23,271 bases of DNA. It comes from an uncultured Clostridia bacterium. Its GTDB lineage: Bacteria; Bacillota; Clostridia; Oscillospirales; Ruminococcaceae. The stretch covers positions 1 to 23,271 of the forward strand of contig CANRPG010000007.1 of assembly GCA_947632425.1 (NCBI GenBank), given 5' to 3'. Under the pieces are notes generated by a model that saw only the letters and a list, made by a program, of their open reading frames with translations, made no database searches and had not been told where the DNA came from. Shown in pieces: positions 15,463 to 22,667 of this stretch; within the stretch, counting starts at the first letter, position 1; each line of letters begins with the position of its first letter. The position numbers were made by a program, and so were the translations under genes.

Positions 15463-16581
15463 ATGGATAAACTGACATTTTGCTGCCCCTGCCACTTCGG
15501 GCTGGAAAGCGTGCTGAAATTTGAGGTAAGCAAAATAGGCGGCGAGAATATCACGGTAAGCGACGGCAAAGTGTTTTTTGAGGGCGACCGGGATATGATA
15601 GCAAGAGCGAACCTCTGGCTGCGCACCGCCGAAAGAGTGCTGATAGTATTAAAGCAGTTCACAGCCGAAAGTTTTCCGCAGCTAATAGACGGCGCAGAGA
15701 GTATCCGCTGGGAGGACTATATAGGCAAAAACGATGCGTTCCCCATAAAATCGGGGTCATCGCTGCATTCAAAGCTCACCAGCATTCCCGACTGCCAGTC
15801 TATAATAAAGAAAGCAATTGTCAACAGACTGCAAAATAAGTATGGCAAAGCGCGGCTTGAAGAAAGCGGCAGCAAGCATATAGTAAGGTTTTCTATCTAT
15901 AAAGATGTCGCAACTATTTTTCTCGATACAAGCGGAGAGGGGCTGCATAAGCGCGGCTACCGCAGGCGTTCAAACGGCGCACCTATAAAAGAAACTCTCG
16001 CGGCAGGCATCGCAGACCTCGCAAGAGTGAGAGCAGACAGCATTGTGTGTGACCCCATGTGCGGCTCGGGTACTTTTCTTATAGAAAGCGCGTATAAAGC
16101 GTTGTCAATAGCGCCCGGCATACGGCGGCATTTTTCGGCAGAGGGCTGGCAGCAGCTGCCGCAGGAAATGTGGCGCAGGGAAAGAGAAAACGCCAAAGAG
16201 CAGATAAACAAGAGCGGCAAGTTTTTCGCGCACGGCTCTGATATAGATACCCTGTGCGCCGACCTATCTCTTGAAAACGCAAAAAAGGCAGGCGTTGCCT
16301 CTCGCGTGAAGATAGAGAACGTTGACATCAGCAGATTCAAGCCCGAAAAAGGCGCGATAACGCTGTGCAATCCGCCATACGGAGAAAGAATGTTGGAGAT
16401 AAAACAGGCAGAGGAGCTTTATAAAAAAATGGGGCAGGTGCTGCACCCCGATAAAGACAACCCCTGCGTGGTGATCTCACCGCACGAGGAGTTTGAAAGG
16501 TTCTTTGGCAAAAAAGCCGATAAACGCCGCAATCTCTACAACGGCATGATAAAGTGCCAGTTGTTTATGTATTTTAAGTAA
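15463..16581 (+). CDS. rlmL: THUMP-domain 23S rRNA (guanine-N2)-methyltransferase, RlmL type
   Basis: A SAM-dependent methyltransferase that modifies guanosine in 23S rRNA (m2G2445 in E. coli). It corresponds to the N-terminal THUMP-methyltransferase half of RlmKL and lacks the RlmK half, as usual in Firmicutes (YpsC-like). With the start at 15463 it is 372 residues: an N-terminal ferredoxin-like part and THUMP (about 1-160), the SAM motif DPMCGSGTF (D197-F205), and the catalytic NPPY at 303-306. The ORF can be extended to 15406, overlapping the PBP stop, but those 19 residues are hydrophobic and unlike the family. The protein from 15463 begins MDKLTFCCPCHFGLE, matching the usual family N-terminus. 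The ribosome binding site is weak for both starts. Confidence 0.88.
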   Translation: MDKLTFCCPCHFGLESVLKFEVSKIGGENITVSDGKVFFEGDRDMIARANLWLRTAERVLIVLKQFTAESFPQLIDGAESIRWEDYIGKNDAFPIKSGSSLHSKLTSIPDCQSIIKKAIVNRLQNKYGKARLEESGSKHIVRFSIYKDVATIFLDTSGEGLHKRGYRRRSNGAPIKETLAAGIADLARVRADSIVCDPMCGSGTFLIESAYKALSIAPGIRRHFSAEGWQQLPQEMWRRERENAKEQINKSGKFFAHGSDIDTLCADLSLENAKKAGVASRVKIENVDISRFKPEKGAITLCNPPYGERMLEIKQAEELYKKMGQVLHPDKDNPCVVISPHEEFERFFGKKADKRRNLYNGMIKCQLFMYFK

Positions 16582-16627
16582 TGCGCTTACGCAGTGTCTT
16601 GTCGGCTTTAGCCTCCAAGCCACCCTG

Positions 16628-16710
16628 AAAGAATTATTTCGGCGACATAACGCGGTCGCCGATTTCAGAATATGCTCGAAAGCTCGCATATTCTGAAACC
16701 ATAATTCTTT
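16628..16710. other. Three-way-junction-like stem structure A
   Basis: A closing stem AAAGAATTAT (16628-16637) with ATAATTCTTT (16701-16710), 10 perfect pairs, encloses two perfect hairpins. One is CGGCGAC (16640-16646) with GTCGCCG (16655-16661). The other is TTTCAGAATATGC (16663-16675) with GCATATTCTGAAA (16686-16698). All three helices are perfect Watson-Crick with only 1-2 nt joining segments. It could also stop transcription from rlmL, but there is no proper T-run. Confidence 0.7.
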
Positions 16711-16971
16711 TGCACAGTGCGTTTAACCTCAACAGCGTGGATTTTCACACCGCTTTTTACAAAAGTATTAAATCCGCTGTAGTGAAATTTATATGCAGTA
16801 CGTTATAAATCATGTTCCCGCACTACTGACCTCCGTTTCCTTGCAAACAAACCCTATGCGTATTTCGCTATTTAGCCTCTACTACAAAGGCACGAAGTTC
16901 CGAGCGAAGAGGTCGCGGCTTTTCACCAAGGCTCAGCGCGTGGTCGTAGGTGTGGGTAAGGAAAAGAGAGC

Positions 16972-17057
16972 GCGAGGGAAAAACCTTAGGGAAGGGAGTG
17001 GAGCGCGCACCCTTCCTTGCAGATACACTCCCTATACCCCTATGGTTTTTCCCTCGC
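16972..17057. other. Long interrupted hairpin B
   Basis: GCGAGGGAAAAACC (16972-16985) pairs perfectly with GGTTTTTCCCTCGC (17044-17057). Inside it TAGGG (16987-16991) pairs with CCCTA (17038-17042), and AGGGAGTG (16993-17000) with CACTCCCT (17026-17033). The result is about 27 pairs broken only by small bulges, with a 25-nt apical loop. There is no T-tail, so it is not a standard terminator on either strand. Confidence 0.7.
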
Positions 17058-17163
17058 ATAGAGATGCGCAAAAGTATCAGCACACTCAAAATAAGAAAAT
17101 AACAAAAATTCAGTGAAGCGTTGCACAGCTCCGCAGGCTGCGCGTAAGCGCAAATAATTTATC

Positions 17164-17193
17164 ATATAAACACATTTTCAGAATATAAACACA
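17164..17193 (+). repeat. Two direct repeats upstream of glnN
   Basis: ATATAAACACA occurs at 17164-17174 and again at 17183-17193, 19 bp apart (close to two helical turns), 18-48 bp before the glnN start codon. It could be a regulator site or part of the promoter (each contains TATAAA). The A/T-rich composition makes chance possible. Confidence 0.35.
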
Positions 17194-17211
17194 CAATGCA
17201 GGAGGTAACTT

Positions 17212-19290
17212 ATGAATATCCCCGAAATATTCGCAAAAGACGTTTTCAACAGCGCAGTAATGGAAAAACGTCTGCCTAAAGATGTCTACAGAGCGCTGAG
17301 AGAGACCATCGACGAGGGCAAATCGCTCGATATTTCAACTGCCAACGTTATTGCCGCCGCCATGCGCGACTGGGCAGTTGAAAACGGCGCGACACATTAT
17401 ACCCACTGGTTCCAGCCGATGACGGGCATAACTGCCGAAAAGCACGACAGCTTTATCGCCCCTACCGACGATGCCCACGTTATTATGGAGTTCTCTGGCA
17501 AAAAGCTCATCAAAGGTGAGGCTGATGCTTCTTCTTTCCCGTCGGGCGGTCTGAGGGCTACCTTTGAAGCCAGAGGCTATACCGCTTGGGATCCCACTTC
17601 CTATGCGTTCATAAAGAACCATACGCTGTGTATACCTACGGCTTTTTGCTCTTACGGCGGCGATGCCCTCGATAAAAGAACGCCGCTGCTTCGGTCTATG
17701 GAAACTCTCAACAAAGCCGCGCTCAGGGTGCTGAAACTGCTCGGCAGCGATGCCAAACGCGTTATACCCTATGTCGGCGCAGAGCAGGAGTATTTTCTCA
17801 TTGACAGAGAAATGTATTCAAAGCGCAAAGACCTTATCTACACCGCTCGCTCTCTTTACGGCGCAAAACCGCCCAAAACTCAGGAGCTTGACGACCACTA
17901 CTTCGGCACGATAAAAATGCGCGTTCAGGCGTATATGGAAGATCTCGACGAACAGCTGTGGCGGCTGGGCGTGCCTGCAAAAACCAAGCATAACGAAGTA
18001 GCCCCCGCGCAGCATGAGCTTGCCCCCGTTTTCAGTATCGCAAATATCGCCACCGACCACAACCAGCTGACAATGGAGATAATGAAGCGTACCGCAAGAC
18101 GGCATAAATTCAAGTGCCTGCTAAGCGAAAAGCCTTTTGATTACGTCAACGGCTCTGGCAAGCATATAAACTGGTCGCTCTCTACAAATACAGGCGTGAA
18201 CCTGCTCAACCCAGGCAAAACGCCTGCCGAGAACGCGCAGTTTCTTATCTTTTTGACCGCTGTAATAAAGGCAGTATACCTGCATCAGGATCTTCTAAGA
18301 CTGTCGGTAGCTTCCGCAGGCAACGACCACCGTCTTGGCGGATCGGAAGCTCCCCCTGCAATAATCTCTATTTTCCTTGGCGATGAGCTTACTGCCATAC
18401 TTGATGCCATAGTAAAGGGCGAGCACTACCACGAGTCCGGCAGGCAGTACATGAAAATAGGCGTGGATATAATCCCCGACTTTGTAAAAGATACCACCGA
18501 CCGCAACAGAACTTCTCCGTTTGCCTTTACGGGAAACAAGTTTGAGTTTCGCTCGCCCGGTTCAAAGCTTTCTGTCGCAGGGCCTACCACCTTTATAAAT
18601 ACCATAGTAGCCGATGTTCTTGACGAGTTTGCAGATAAGCTCGAGGGCGCGCAGGATATAAACGAAGCCATAACCCAACTCATACGCGATACCGTAAAAG
18701 AAAGCTCTGCGATCATATTCAACGGCGACGGCTACAGCAAAGAGTGGGCAGAAGAGGCAAAGAAAAGGGGTCTTGTAGACCTGCCTACCACCCCAGATGC
18801 CCTCCCTCATTTTGCAGATAAAAAGAACGTCGAGCTTTTTGAGCGGCACGGCGTTTATACCGAGACCGAGATACATTCCCGTGTTGAGATACTTCTCGAT
18901 GAGTATATAAAAACTATCCGCATCGAAGCGAATACCATGCTCGATATGGCTAATAAAGATATTTTCCCTGCCGTGACCGAGTGTATAAGAGACTACGCGC
19001 AGACCGCCCAGCTTGCTGCATCTTGCAATGCGGCGTGCGACTACCAGACCGAAACGGTCAAAAAGCTTACCGATCTTATGTCGCAGATGTACGCCGCGTA
19101 TAAAGAGCTTAAAACATATGCAGACGAGCTGACGGCGTATACAGACTATGAAAAAACAGCCTGCTTCTGCCGCGATAAGGTGCTGCCTGCCATGAAAGCC
19201 CTGCGCACCCCTGCCGATGAACTTGAGTCGCTTGTCGGCTCAAAATACTGGCCATACCCTACATACGGCGAAATGCTGTTCTATGTATAA
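17212..19290 (+). CDS. glnN: Glutamine synthetase type III
   Basis: It makes glutamine from glutamate, ammonia and ATP; GSIII is the large dodecameric class common in Bacteroides, Ruminococcus and related gut anaerobes. At 692 residues it is in the GSIII size range (about 700), far above GSI/GSII. Class signatures seen are a GSIII N-terminal domain with FPSGGLRATFEARGYTAWD, KHNEVAPAQHELAPVF (residues 259-274), SAGNDHRLGGSEAPPA and NRTSPFAFTGNKFEFRSPG (432-450), plus a long helical C-terminal region. AGGAGG lies about 6 nt before the ATG. Nitrogen control is expected, but I saw no glutamine riboswitch or known operator; the direct repeats at 17164-17193 are the only candidate site. A short gap leads to the SCP-2-like gene, probably co-transcribed. 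Confidence 0.97.
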   Translation: MNIPEIFAKDVFNSAVMEKRLPKDVYRALRETIDEGKSLDISTANVIAAAMRDWAVENGATHYTHWFQPMTGITAEKHDSFIAPTDDAHVIMEFSGKKLIKGEADASSFPSGGLRATFEARGYTAWDPTSYAFIKNHTLCIPTAFCSYGGDALDKRTPLLRSMETLNKAALRVLKLLGSDAKRVIPYVGAEQEYFLIDREMYSKRKDLIYTARSLYGAKPPKTQELDDHYFGTIKMRVQAYMEDLDEQLWRLGVPAKTKHNEVAPAQHELAPVFSIANIATDHNQLTMEIMKRTARRHKFKCLLSEKPFDYVNGSGKHINWSLSTNTGVNLLNPGKTPAENAQFLIFLTAVIKAVYLHQDLLRLSVASAGNDHRLGGSEAPPAIISIFLGDELTAILDAIVKGEHYHESGRQYMKIGVDIIPDFVKDTTDRNRTSPFAFTGNKFEFRSPGSKLSVAGPTTFINTIVADVLDEFADKLEGAQDINEAITQLIRDTVKESSAIIFNGDGYSKEWAEEAKKRGLVDLPTTPDALPHFADKKNVELFERHGVYTETEIHSRVEILLDEYIKTIRIEANTMLDMANKDIFPAVTECIRDYAQTAQLAASCNAACDYQTETVKKLTDLMSQMYAAYKELKTYADELTAYTDYEKTACFCRDKVLPAMKALRTPADELESLVGSKYWPYPTYGEMLFYV

Positions 19291-19307
19291 ATTTAAGGAG
19301 TGATAAA

Positions 19308-19628
19308 ATGACTTTGCAGGAACTTTTGACAAAACTGCGTAAAATGGCTGAGGGCATAGATGCCTCGCAGACCGATTTTCTCGCGGTGCAGGTGAACCTC
19401 ACCGATGTAAACCCCGGTACTTTTTATATCGAGGTAAAAGACCATAAGATAAACATCGAGCCTTATGAGTATAACGACCGCAATTGCGCCATTACAATGA
19501 CCATGCCAAACTTCAATAAGCTTATCGACGGCAAACTTGACCCCGTCGCAGCGTTTACTTTCGGCAAACTTAAAGTTGACGGCGATATAGGCAAAGCCCT
19601 TGAATTTGCAAAACTTGTGAAAAGGTAA
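19308..19628 (+). CDS. SCP-2 sterol-transfer family protein
   Basis: A 106-residue soluble protein with the single-domain SCP-2 (sterol carrier protein 2) fold, which binds lipid-like ligands in a hydrophobic tunnel. The closing signature is clear: KLDPVAAFTFGKLKVDGDIG followed by KALEFAKLV. The middle has the alternating strands of the family (FYIEVKDHKINIEPYEYND, CAITMTMPNFNKLIDG). Bacterial single-domain members are common in Clostridia and have no firmly assigned substrate. AAGGAG lies about 8 nt before the ATG. It is 17 bp after glnN and before a terminator, so the two probably share one mRNA. No functional link to glutamine synthesis is known to me. Confidence 0.88.
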   Translation: MTLQELLTKLRKMAEGIDASQTDFLAVQVNLTDVNPGTFYIEVKDHKINIEPYEYNDRNCAITMTMPNFNKLIDGKLDPVAAFTFGKLKVDGDIGKALEFAKLVKR

Positions 19629-19632
19629 AGAG

Positions 19633-19662
19633 AAAGACCTCTGCTCAATGCAGGGGTCTTTT
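19633..19662 (+). terminator. Terminator between convergent genes
   Basis: AAAGACCTCTGC (19633-19644) pairs with GCAGGGGTCTTT (19650-19661), 12 pairs with one G-T wobble and a TCAAT loop; the T-run is part of the right arm (19659-19662). It follows the SCP-2-like gene by 4 bp. On the other strand the tail is TTTCTCTTT, so it probably also ends the minus-strand gene that stops at 19670. Confidence 0.88.
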
Positions 19663-19669
19663 GTTGTGA

Positions 19670-21025
19670 TTATCTCCAGCTTGAAAAAGTCGGGTCATTC
19701 TTTTCGTTTGTGATCATCTCTTCCGTCAGCGCAGGCTGGGATTTGCTCTCATCATAAAGCAGTATCTCGCCCGTTATCATGTCAATGTATAAATACCTTT
19801 TCGGCACAACTGTCTCGTCCAGATATTCTTCCATGTTTACTTCGATATTTTCCTCCAAACGCCACATAGGTCTGAAAATCAGTTCGGGCGCTTTCTCGTA
19901 AGGGTCGAGATCCGGGTCGTCATGCTGAATAATATGTTGCAGCGGTACATATGCAATATCGATTTTCTTAACGTCCTGAATAAATTTCGGCGCAAGTATC
20001 TGGCTCGCCCTGTCAAGCGCGCTGCCCAGCGTTATAAAATCATCTTTTGCCTTTTCGGCTTTGAACTGTGAAGTATTAAGATCCTTTCTCAGCATTGTAA
20101 AACTGTCGCGCCGCGATACTATGATCTCTGCGCCCTCCCACGGGCAGAAAAGTTCGTCGTCATAGGAGAGATACAAACCGCCGCCTATGTTTATCTCTGT
20201 GCCGCAGTAATAATATGCATATCTCAGACGGTAAGAATATTCATCTTCGCCCGACTGCGACTTGTCGTTTTTCACAACTACGACCTGTTTCAGCTTCAGT
20301 TCCAGACCTTCCTGATCCAGCAAATATTCCTCAAAATCGTCAATGACCTTATCGCCGTACTCTATCGCTTCCTGTATGCTGTACTGCTCGCCGTATACGT
20401 TGTATGAAACGCCCGAAATATCGTCTGTGCCTATATCAAAGTTCTTTTCCCAAGTCTCATAGCCATATTCACCTTGTATAAGAAACGGGCTGGATATCGA
20501 AAATCCTCCGTAGGGAAGTACTTCTACAATATACTGCCCGTCAACGTTGTCCTCCATAGCATATTCTACATTGTTATCAACATATCTGTACTCGCAGTAG
20601 TCAGAGCCTCTGTAATTCGGGTTGTAATTCGGCTCGTCAGGGTCGCCTATAAGATCCGTGTACAGACTTACTTTCAGATCATCTTCCGTTATAGTAAATG
20701 TGTTCGCCTTGTTTGAAAGCTCCACAGCCAGCTTTTTTGCATCTTCCAAAGGTATGTAATTTTGCGCAGAGAATGTGTATATCGCGCTCGGCGTGCTTTC
20801 TATCGAAACGCTTTCGGGCAGAAGTATGTTATCATATGTTTTGCCCAGTGCATCGGGCGCGGTCTCTATCGCATTTGCAAGAGTGGAATTGTTTATTTTT
20901 ACCTCTTTGTCGCGGAAGATGTAACTGCATATAACTATGGCTATAACAGCCAACGCCGCTATCAGTACACCCGCAGCCGAAAATATAATTATCTTTCTCT
21001 GCTTTTTAGATAAAGCCTTTGCCAT
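19670..21025 (-). CDS. Unrecognised membrane-anchored protein, copy 1 of a tandem pair
   Basis: No family was recognised with confidence. It has 451 residues: a short basic N-terminus (MAKALSKKQRK), one membrane segment at about 11-34, and a large, mostly acidic extracytoplasmic domain with many Tyr, Asp and Glu. The cysteine after the membrane segment (VICSY) does not fit a lipobox, so a membrane anchor is more likely than a lipoprotein. The end reads YLYIDMITGEILLYDE, like the strand pair of PepSY- or YycI-type domains, but this is weak. It is paralogous to the gene upstream; blocks such as GVSYNVYGEQYSIQEAI and KSQSGEDEYSY are identical. GGAGG lies 9 nt before the ATG. It has its own promoter with a dyad in the spacer. 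Confidence 0.85.
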   Translation of the reverse strand: MAKALSKKQRKIIIFSAAGVLIAALAVIAIVICSYIFRDKEVKINNSTLANAIETAPDALGKTYDNILLPESVSIESTPSAIYTFSAQNYIPLEDAKKLAVELSNKANTFTITEDDLKVSLYTDLIGDPDEPNYNPNYRGSDYCEYRYVDNNVEYAMEDNVDGQYIVEVLPYGGFSISSPFLIQGEYGYETWEKNFDIGTDDISGVSYNVYGEQYSIQEAIEYGDKVIDDFEEYLLDQEGLELKLKQVVVVKNDKSQSGEDEYSYRLRYAYYYCGTEINIGGGLYLSYDDELFCPWEGAEIIVSRRDSFTMLRKDLNTSQFKAEKAKDDFITLGSALDRASQILAPKFIQDVKKIDIAYVPLQHIIQHDDPDLDPYEKAPELIFRPMWRLEENIEVNMEEYLDETVVPKRYLYIDMITGEILLYDESKSQPALTEEMITNEKNDPTFSSWR

Positions 21026-21074
21026 ATATATCTGCCTCCAAAAGTTTGTTCGTCAAATTTCTTCCTGTAAATTT

Positions 21075-21103
21075 ATTATAGTACAGAATTTTCTGTATGT
21101 CAA
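21075..21103 (-). promoter_or_regulatory. Consensus sigma-A promoter of copy 1 with operator-like dyad
   Basis: On the minus strand TTGACA (21103-21098), exactly 17 bp, then TATAAT (21080-21075): both hexamers are perfect consensus. The spacer contains TACAGAA-TT-TTCTGTA (21082-21097), a perfect 7-bp dyad that fills the space between -35 and -10. This is the typical place for a repressor site. The start codon is 50 bp downstream. Confidence 0.88.
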
Positions 21104-21131
21104 TACTTTTCTCTATATTTTACTTCGCTGC

Positions 21132-21168
21132 AAAAAAAAGGAAATACCGCCTTTTTCAGACGGCATTT
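21132..21168 (-). terminator. Intrinsic terminator after copy 2
   Basis: On the minus strand AAATGCCGTCT (21168-21158) pairs with AGGCGGTATTT (21152-21142), 11 pairs with two G-T wobbles, then CC and a run of eight T (21139-21132). It lies 3 bp after the stop of the copy 2 gene and resembles the terminator at 22624-22658. Confidence 0.9.
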
Positions 21169-21171
21169 ATA

Positions 21172-22536
21172 TCAGTTCCAGCTTTCTTCAAAAGTCGGGT
21201 CTTGCTTTTCGTTTGTAATCATTTCTTCCGTAAGAGCAGGCTGGGATTTGCTCTCGTCATAAAGCAGTATCTCGCCGGTTATCATGTCAATACATAAATA
21301 TCTCGCAGGCGGATAGGTTTCAAATCGTTCTTCCATATTTATATTGTTATTTATTTCTAAGCACCAAACGGGTCTGAAAGTCATCTCGGGCAGCGGCTCG
21401 TTCATTGAATACAGCGTAGGGTCAGGTTCGTCGCGGTCGGTATAATACCTTTTTCCGAGATACGCCATGTAAACTCTCTTAACATTTTGAATGAAATTAG
21501 GTGCAAGTATCTGGCTTGCCCTGTCAATTGCGCTGCCAAGCGTTATAAAATCATCACTCAGCATTTCCGGGCTGAACTGCGCAGTCTTGAAACTTTTATA
21601 CATAGAAGCAAAGCCGTCGCGCCGCGGAATGATAATATCAAGTCCCTGCTTGGGGCAGTCAAATTCATCATTATCTCCCATACCGCCGCCAAAAACTACC
21701 TCAACGCCGTTGTAGCAATATGAATATCTCAGATAGTACGAATATTCATCTTCGCCCGACTGCGATTTTTCGTTCTTTCTGACAATTACCTGTTTCAGCT
21801 TCACGCTCAAGCCTTTCACATCAGAGAACAGGTATTTTTTGTGATCTTCAATAAGCGAGTCAGCATAGTCTATAGCCTCCTGTATGCTGTACTGTTCGCC
21901 GTATACGTTGTATGAGACCCCTGAAATATCGTCTTTTCCTATTTCAAAGGTCTTTTCCCATTCTGTATAGGCGCACGCACCCATTACAAGAAACGGTGAT
22001 GATATAACAAACGCTCCGTCGGAAGATGCTACTACACTGTATATTCCTTCCTCATCGTCAAGCATCGGGTCTACATCGTTGTCAACTTCAGTATATTCAC
22101 AAAATTCCGAGCCTCTGAAATTTGGAACGTACGTAGGATCTCCCGGCTCATATTTATCCATATAATCCGAATACAGACTTACGTCCAGATCATCTTCCGT
22201 TATGGTGTATGTGTTCAACTTGTTTGAAAGCTCCACCACCAGCTTTTTTACATCTTCCAGCGGCATATAATTCTGCACAGTGAATGTGTATAACGCTTTG
22301 GGCGTGCCGACTGAGGAAATGCTGTCCGGCAGAATTATGTTGTCGTATGTTTTGCCAAGAGCATCGGGCGCGGTCTCAATTACCTGCGCAAGATTATTGT
22401 TGCTTATCTTTAGTTCTTCATCGCGGAATATATAGCTGCATACAGCAATTGCAGCCGCAGCCACCGCCGCTATAACTACTCCTGCAACCGAAAAAGAAAC
22501 TATCTTCTTTTGCTTTTTTGATAAAGTCTTTGGCAT
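21172..22536 (-). CDS. Unrecognised membrane-anchored protein, copy 2 of a tandem pair
   Basis: A 454-residue paralogue of the protein encoded just downstream (19670-21025), with the same plan: basic N-terminus (MPKTLSKKQKK), one membrane segment, acidic extracytoplasmic domain and the C-terminal ITGEILLYDE region. Conserved blocks include ETAPDALGKTYDN, DDISGVSYNVYGEQYSIQEA and PALTEEMITNEK; the regions between have diverged, so the duplication is not recent. An in-frame ATG two codons upstream (22542) touches the Shine-Dalgarno GGAGGT directly, whereas ATG 22536 is 6 nt away and gives the same N-terminus as copy 1, so 22536 is chosen. It has its own promoter and terminator. Function is unknown; an extracytoplasmic sensor or enzyme inhibitor is only a guess. 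Confidence 0.85.
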   Translation of the reverse strand: MPKTLSKKQKKIVSFSVAGVVIAAVAAAAIAVCSYIFRDEELKISNNNLAQVIETAPDALGKTYDNIILPDSISSVGTPKALYTFTVQNYMPLEDVKKLVVELSNKLNTYTITEDDLDVSLYSDYMDKYEPGDPTYVPNFRGSEFCEYTEVDNDVDPMLDDEEGIYSVVASSDGAFVISSPFLVMGACAYTEWEKTFEIGKDDISGVSYNVYGEQYSIQEAIDYADSLIEDHKKYLFSDVKGLSVKLKQVIVRKNEKSQSGEDEYSYYLRYSYCYNGVEVVFGGGMGDNDEFDCPKQGLDIIIPRRDGFASMYKSFKTAQFSPEMLSDDFITLGSAIDRASQILAPNFIQNVKRVYMAYLGKRYYTDRDEPDPTLYSMNEPLPEMTFRPVWCLEINNNINMEERFETYPPARYLCIDMITGEILLYDESKSQPALTEEMITNEKQDPTFEESWN

Positions 22537-22583
22537 TTTCATACCTCCATATCGCTTATTTGGCTAAATTATCCTCTGTGTAT

Positions 22584-22612
22584 ATCATACCACATAATAT
22601 TGTATATTTCAA
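22584..22612 (-). promoter_or_regulatory. Sigma-A promoter of copy 2
   Basis: On the minus strand TTGAAA (22612-22607), 17 bp, then TATGAT (22589-22584). It shares GAAAAGTATTGA with the copy 1 promoter but has one mismatch to consensus in each hexamer and lacks the perfect spacer dyad. Confidence 0.8.
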
Positions 22613-22623
22613 TACTTTTCTGC

Positions 22624-22658
22624 AAAAAAATGTAAATGCCGCCTTTTTACAGACGGCA
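22624..22658 (-). terminator. Intrinsic terminator after the amidohydrolase gene
   Basis: On the minus strand TGCCGTCT (22658-22651) pairs with AGGCGGCA (22644-22637), one G-T wobble, loop GTAAAA, then TTTACA and a run of seven T (22630-22624). It is nearly the same hairpin as the one after copy 2. Confidence 0.85.
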
Positions 22659-22667
22659 CATATTTTT

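Larger units (their letters stand above)
16582..17152. other. Structured intergenic element, no credible gene
   Basis: About 630 bp separate rlmL and glnN. TGCGCTTACGC (16582-16592), directly after the rlmL stop, is the exact reverse complement of GCGTAAGCGCA (17142-17152). Between them lie two strong stem structures (16628-16710 and 16972-17057). A third long-range pairing is possible between 16817-16831 and 16942-16956 (15 nt, two mismatches and three G-T pairs). Short ORFs on both strands here run through the stem arms, lack ribosome binding sites and have odd compositions, so I do not call them. It could be a repetitive palindromic element, a decayed insertion or a non-coding RNA locus. 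No known RNA family (tmRNA, 6S, SRP, RNase P, T-box) was recognised. Confidence 0.6.

Noticed and set aside
16793..17116. Plus-strand ORF of 107 residues and a minus-strand ORF of 73 residues (16868-17089) in the intergenic element
   Set aside because: Neither has a ribosome binding site; both run through both arms of the long hairpin at 16972-17057, have skewed basic or low-complexity composition and resemble no family I know. The reverse-strand reading could be a remnant, but I cannot support a gene.
16582..17211. tmRNA, 6S RNA, SRP RNA, RNase P RNA, T-box or glutamine riboswitch before glnN
   Set aside because: None of the conserved cores of these RNAs (for example the T-box AGGGTGGnACCGCG sequence or a tmRNA tag with CCA end) was found.
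19670..22536. Lipoprotein signal peptides in the tandem pair
   Set aside because: The cysteine after the hydrophobic segment is preceded by I-V-I or I-A-V, without the small residue at -1 required by a lipobox.
22537..22542. ATG 22542 as start of the copy 2 membrane protein
   Set aside because: It directly abuts the GGAGGT ribosome binding site; ATG 22536 has proper spacing and matches the paralogue's N-terminus.
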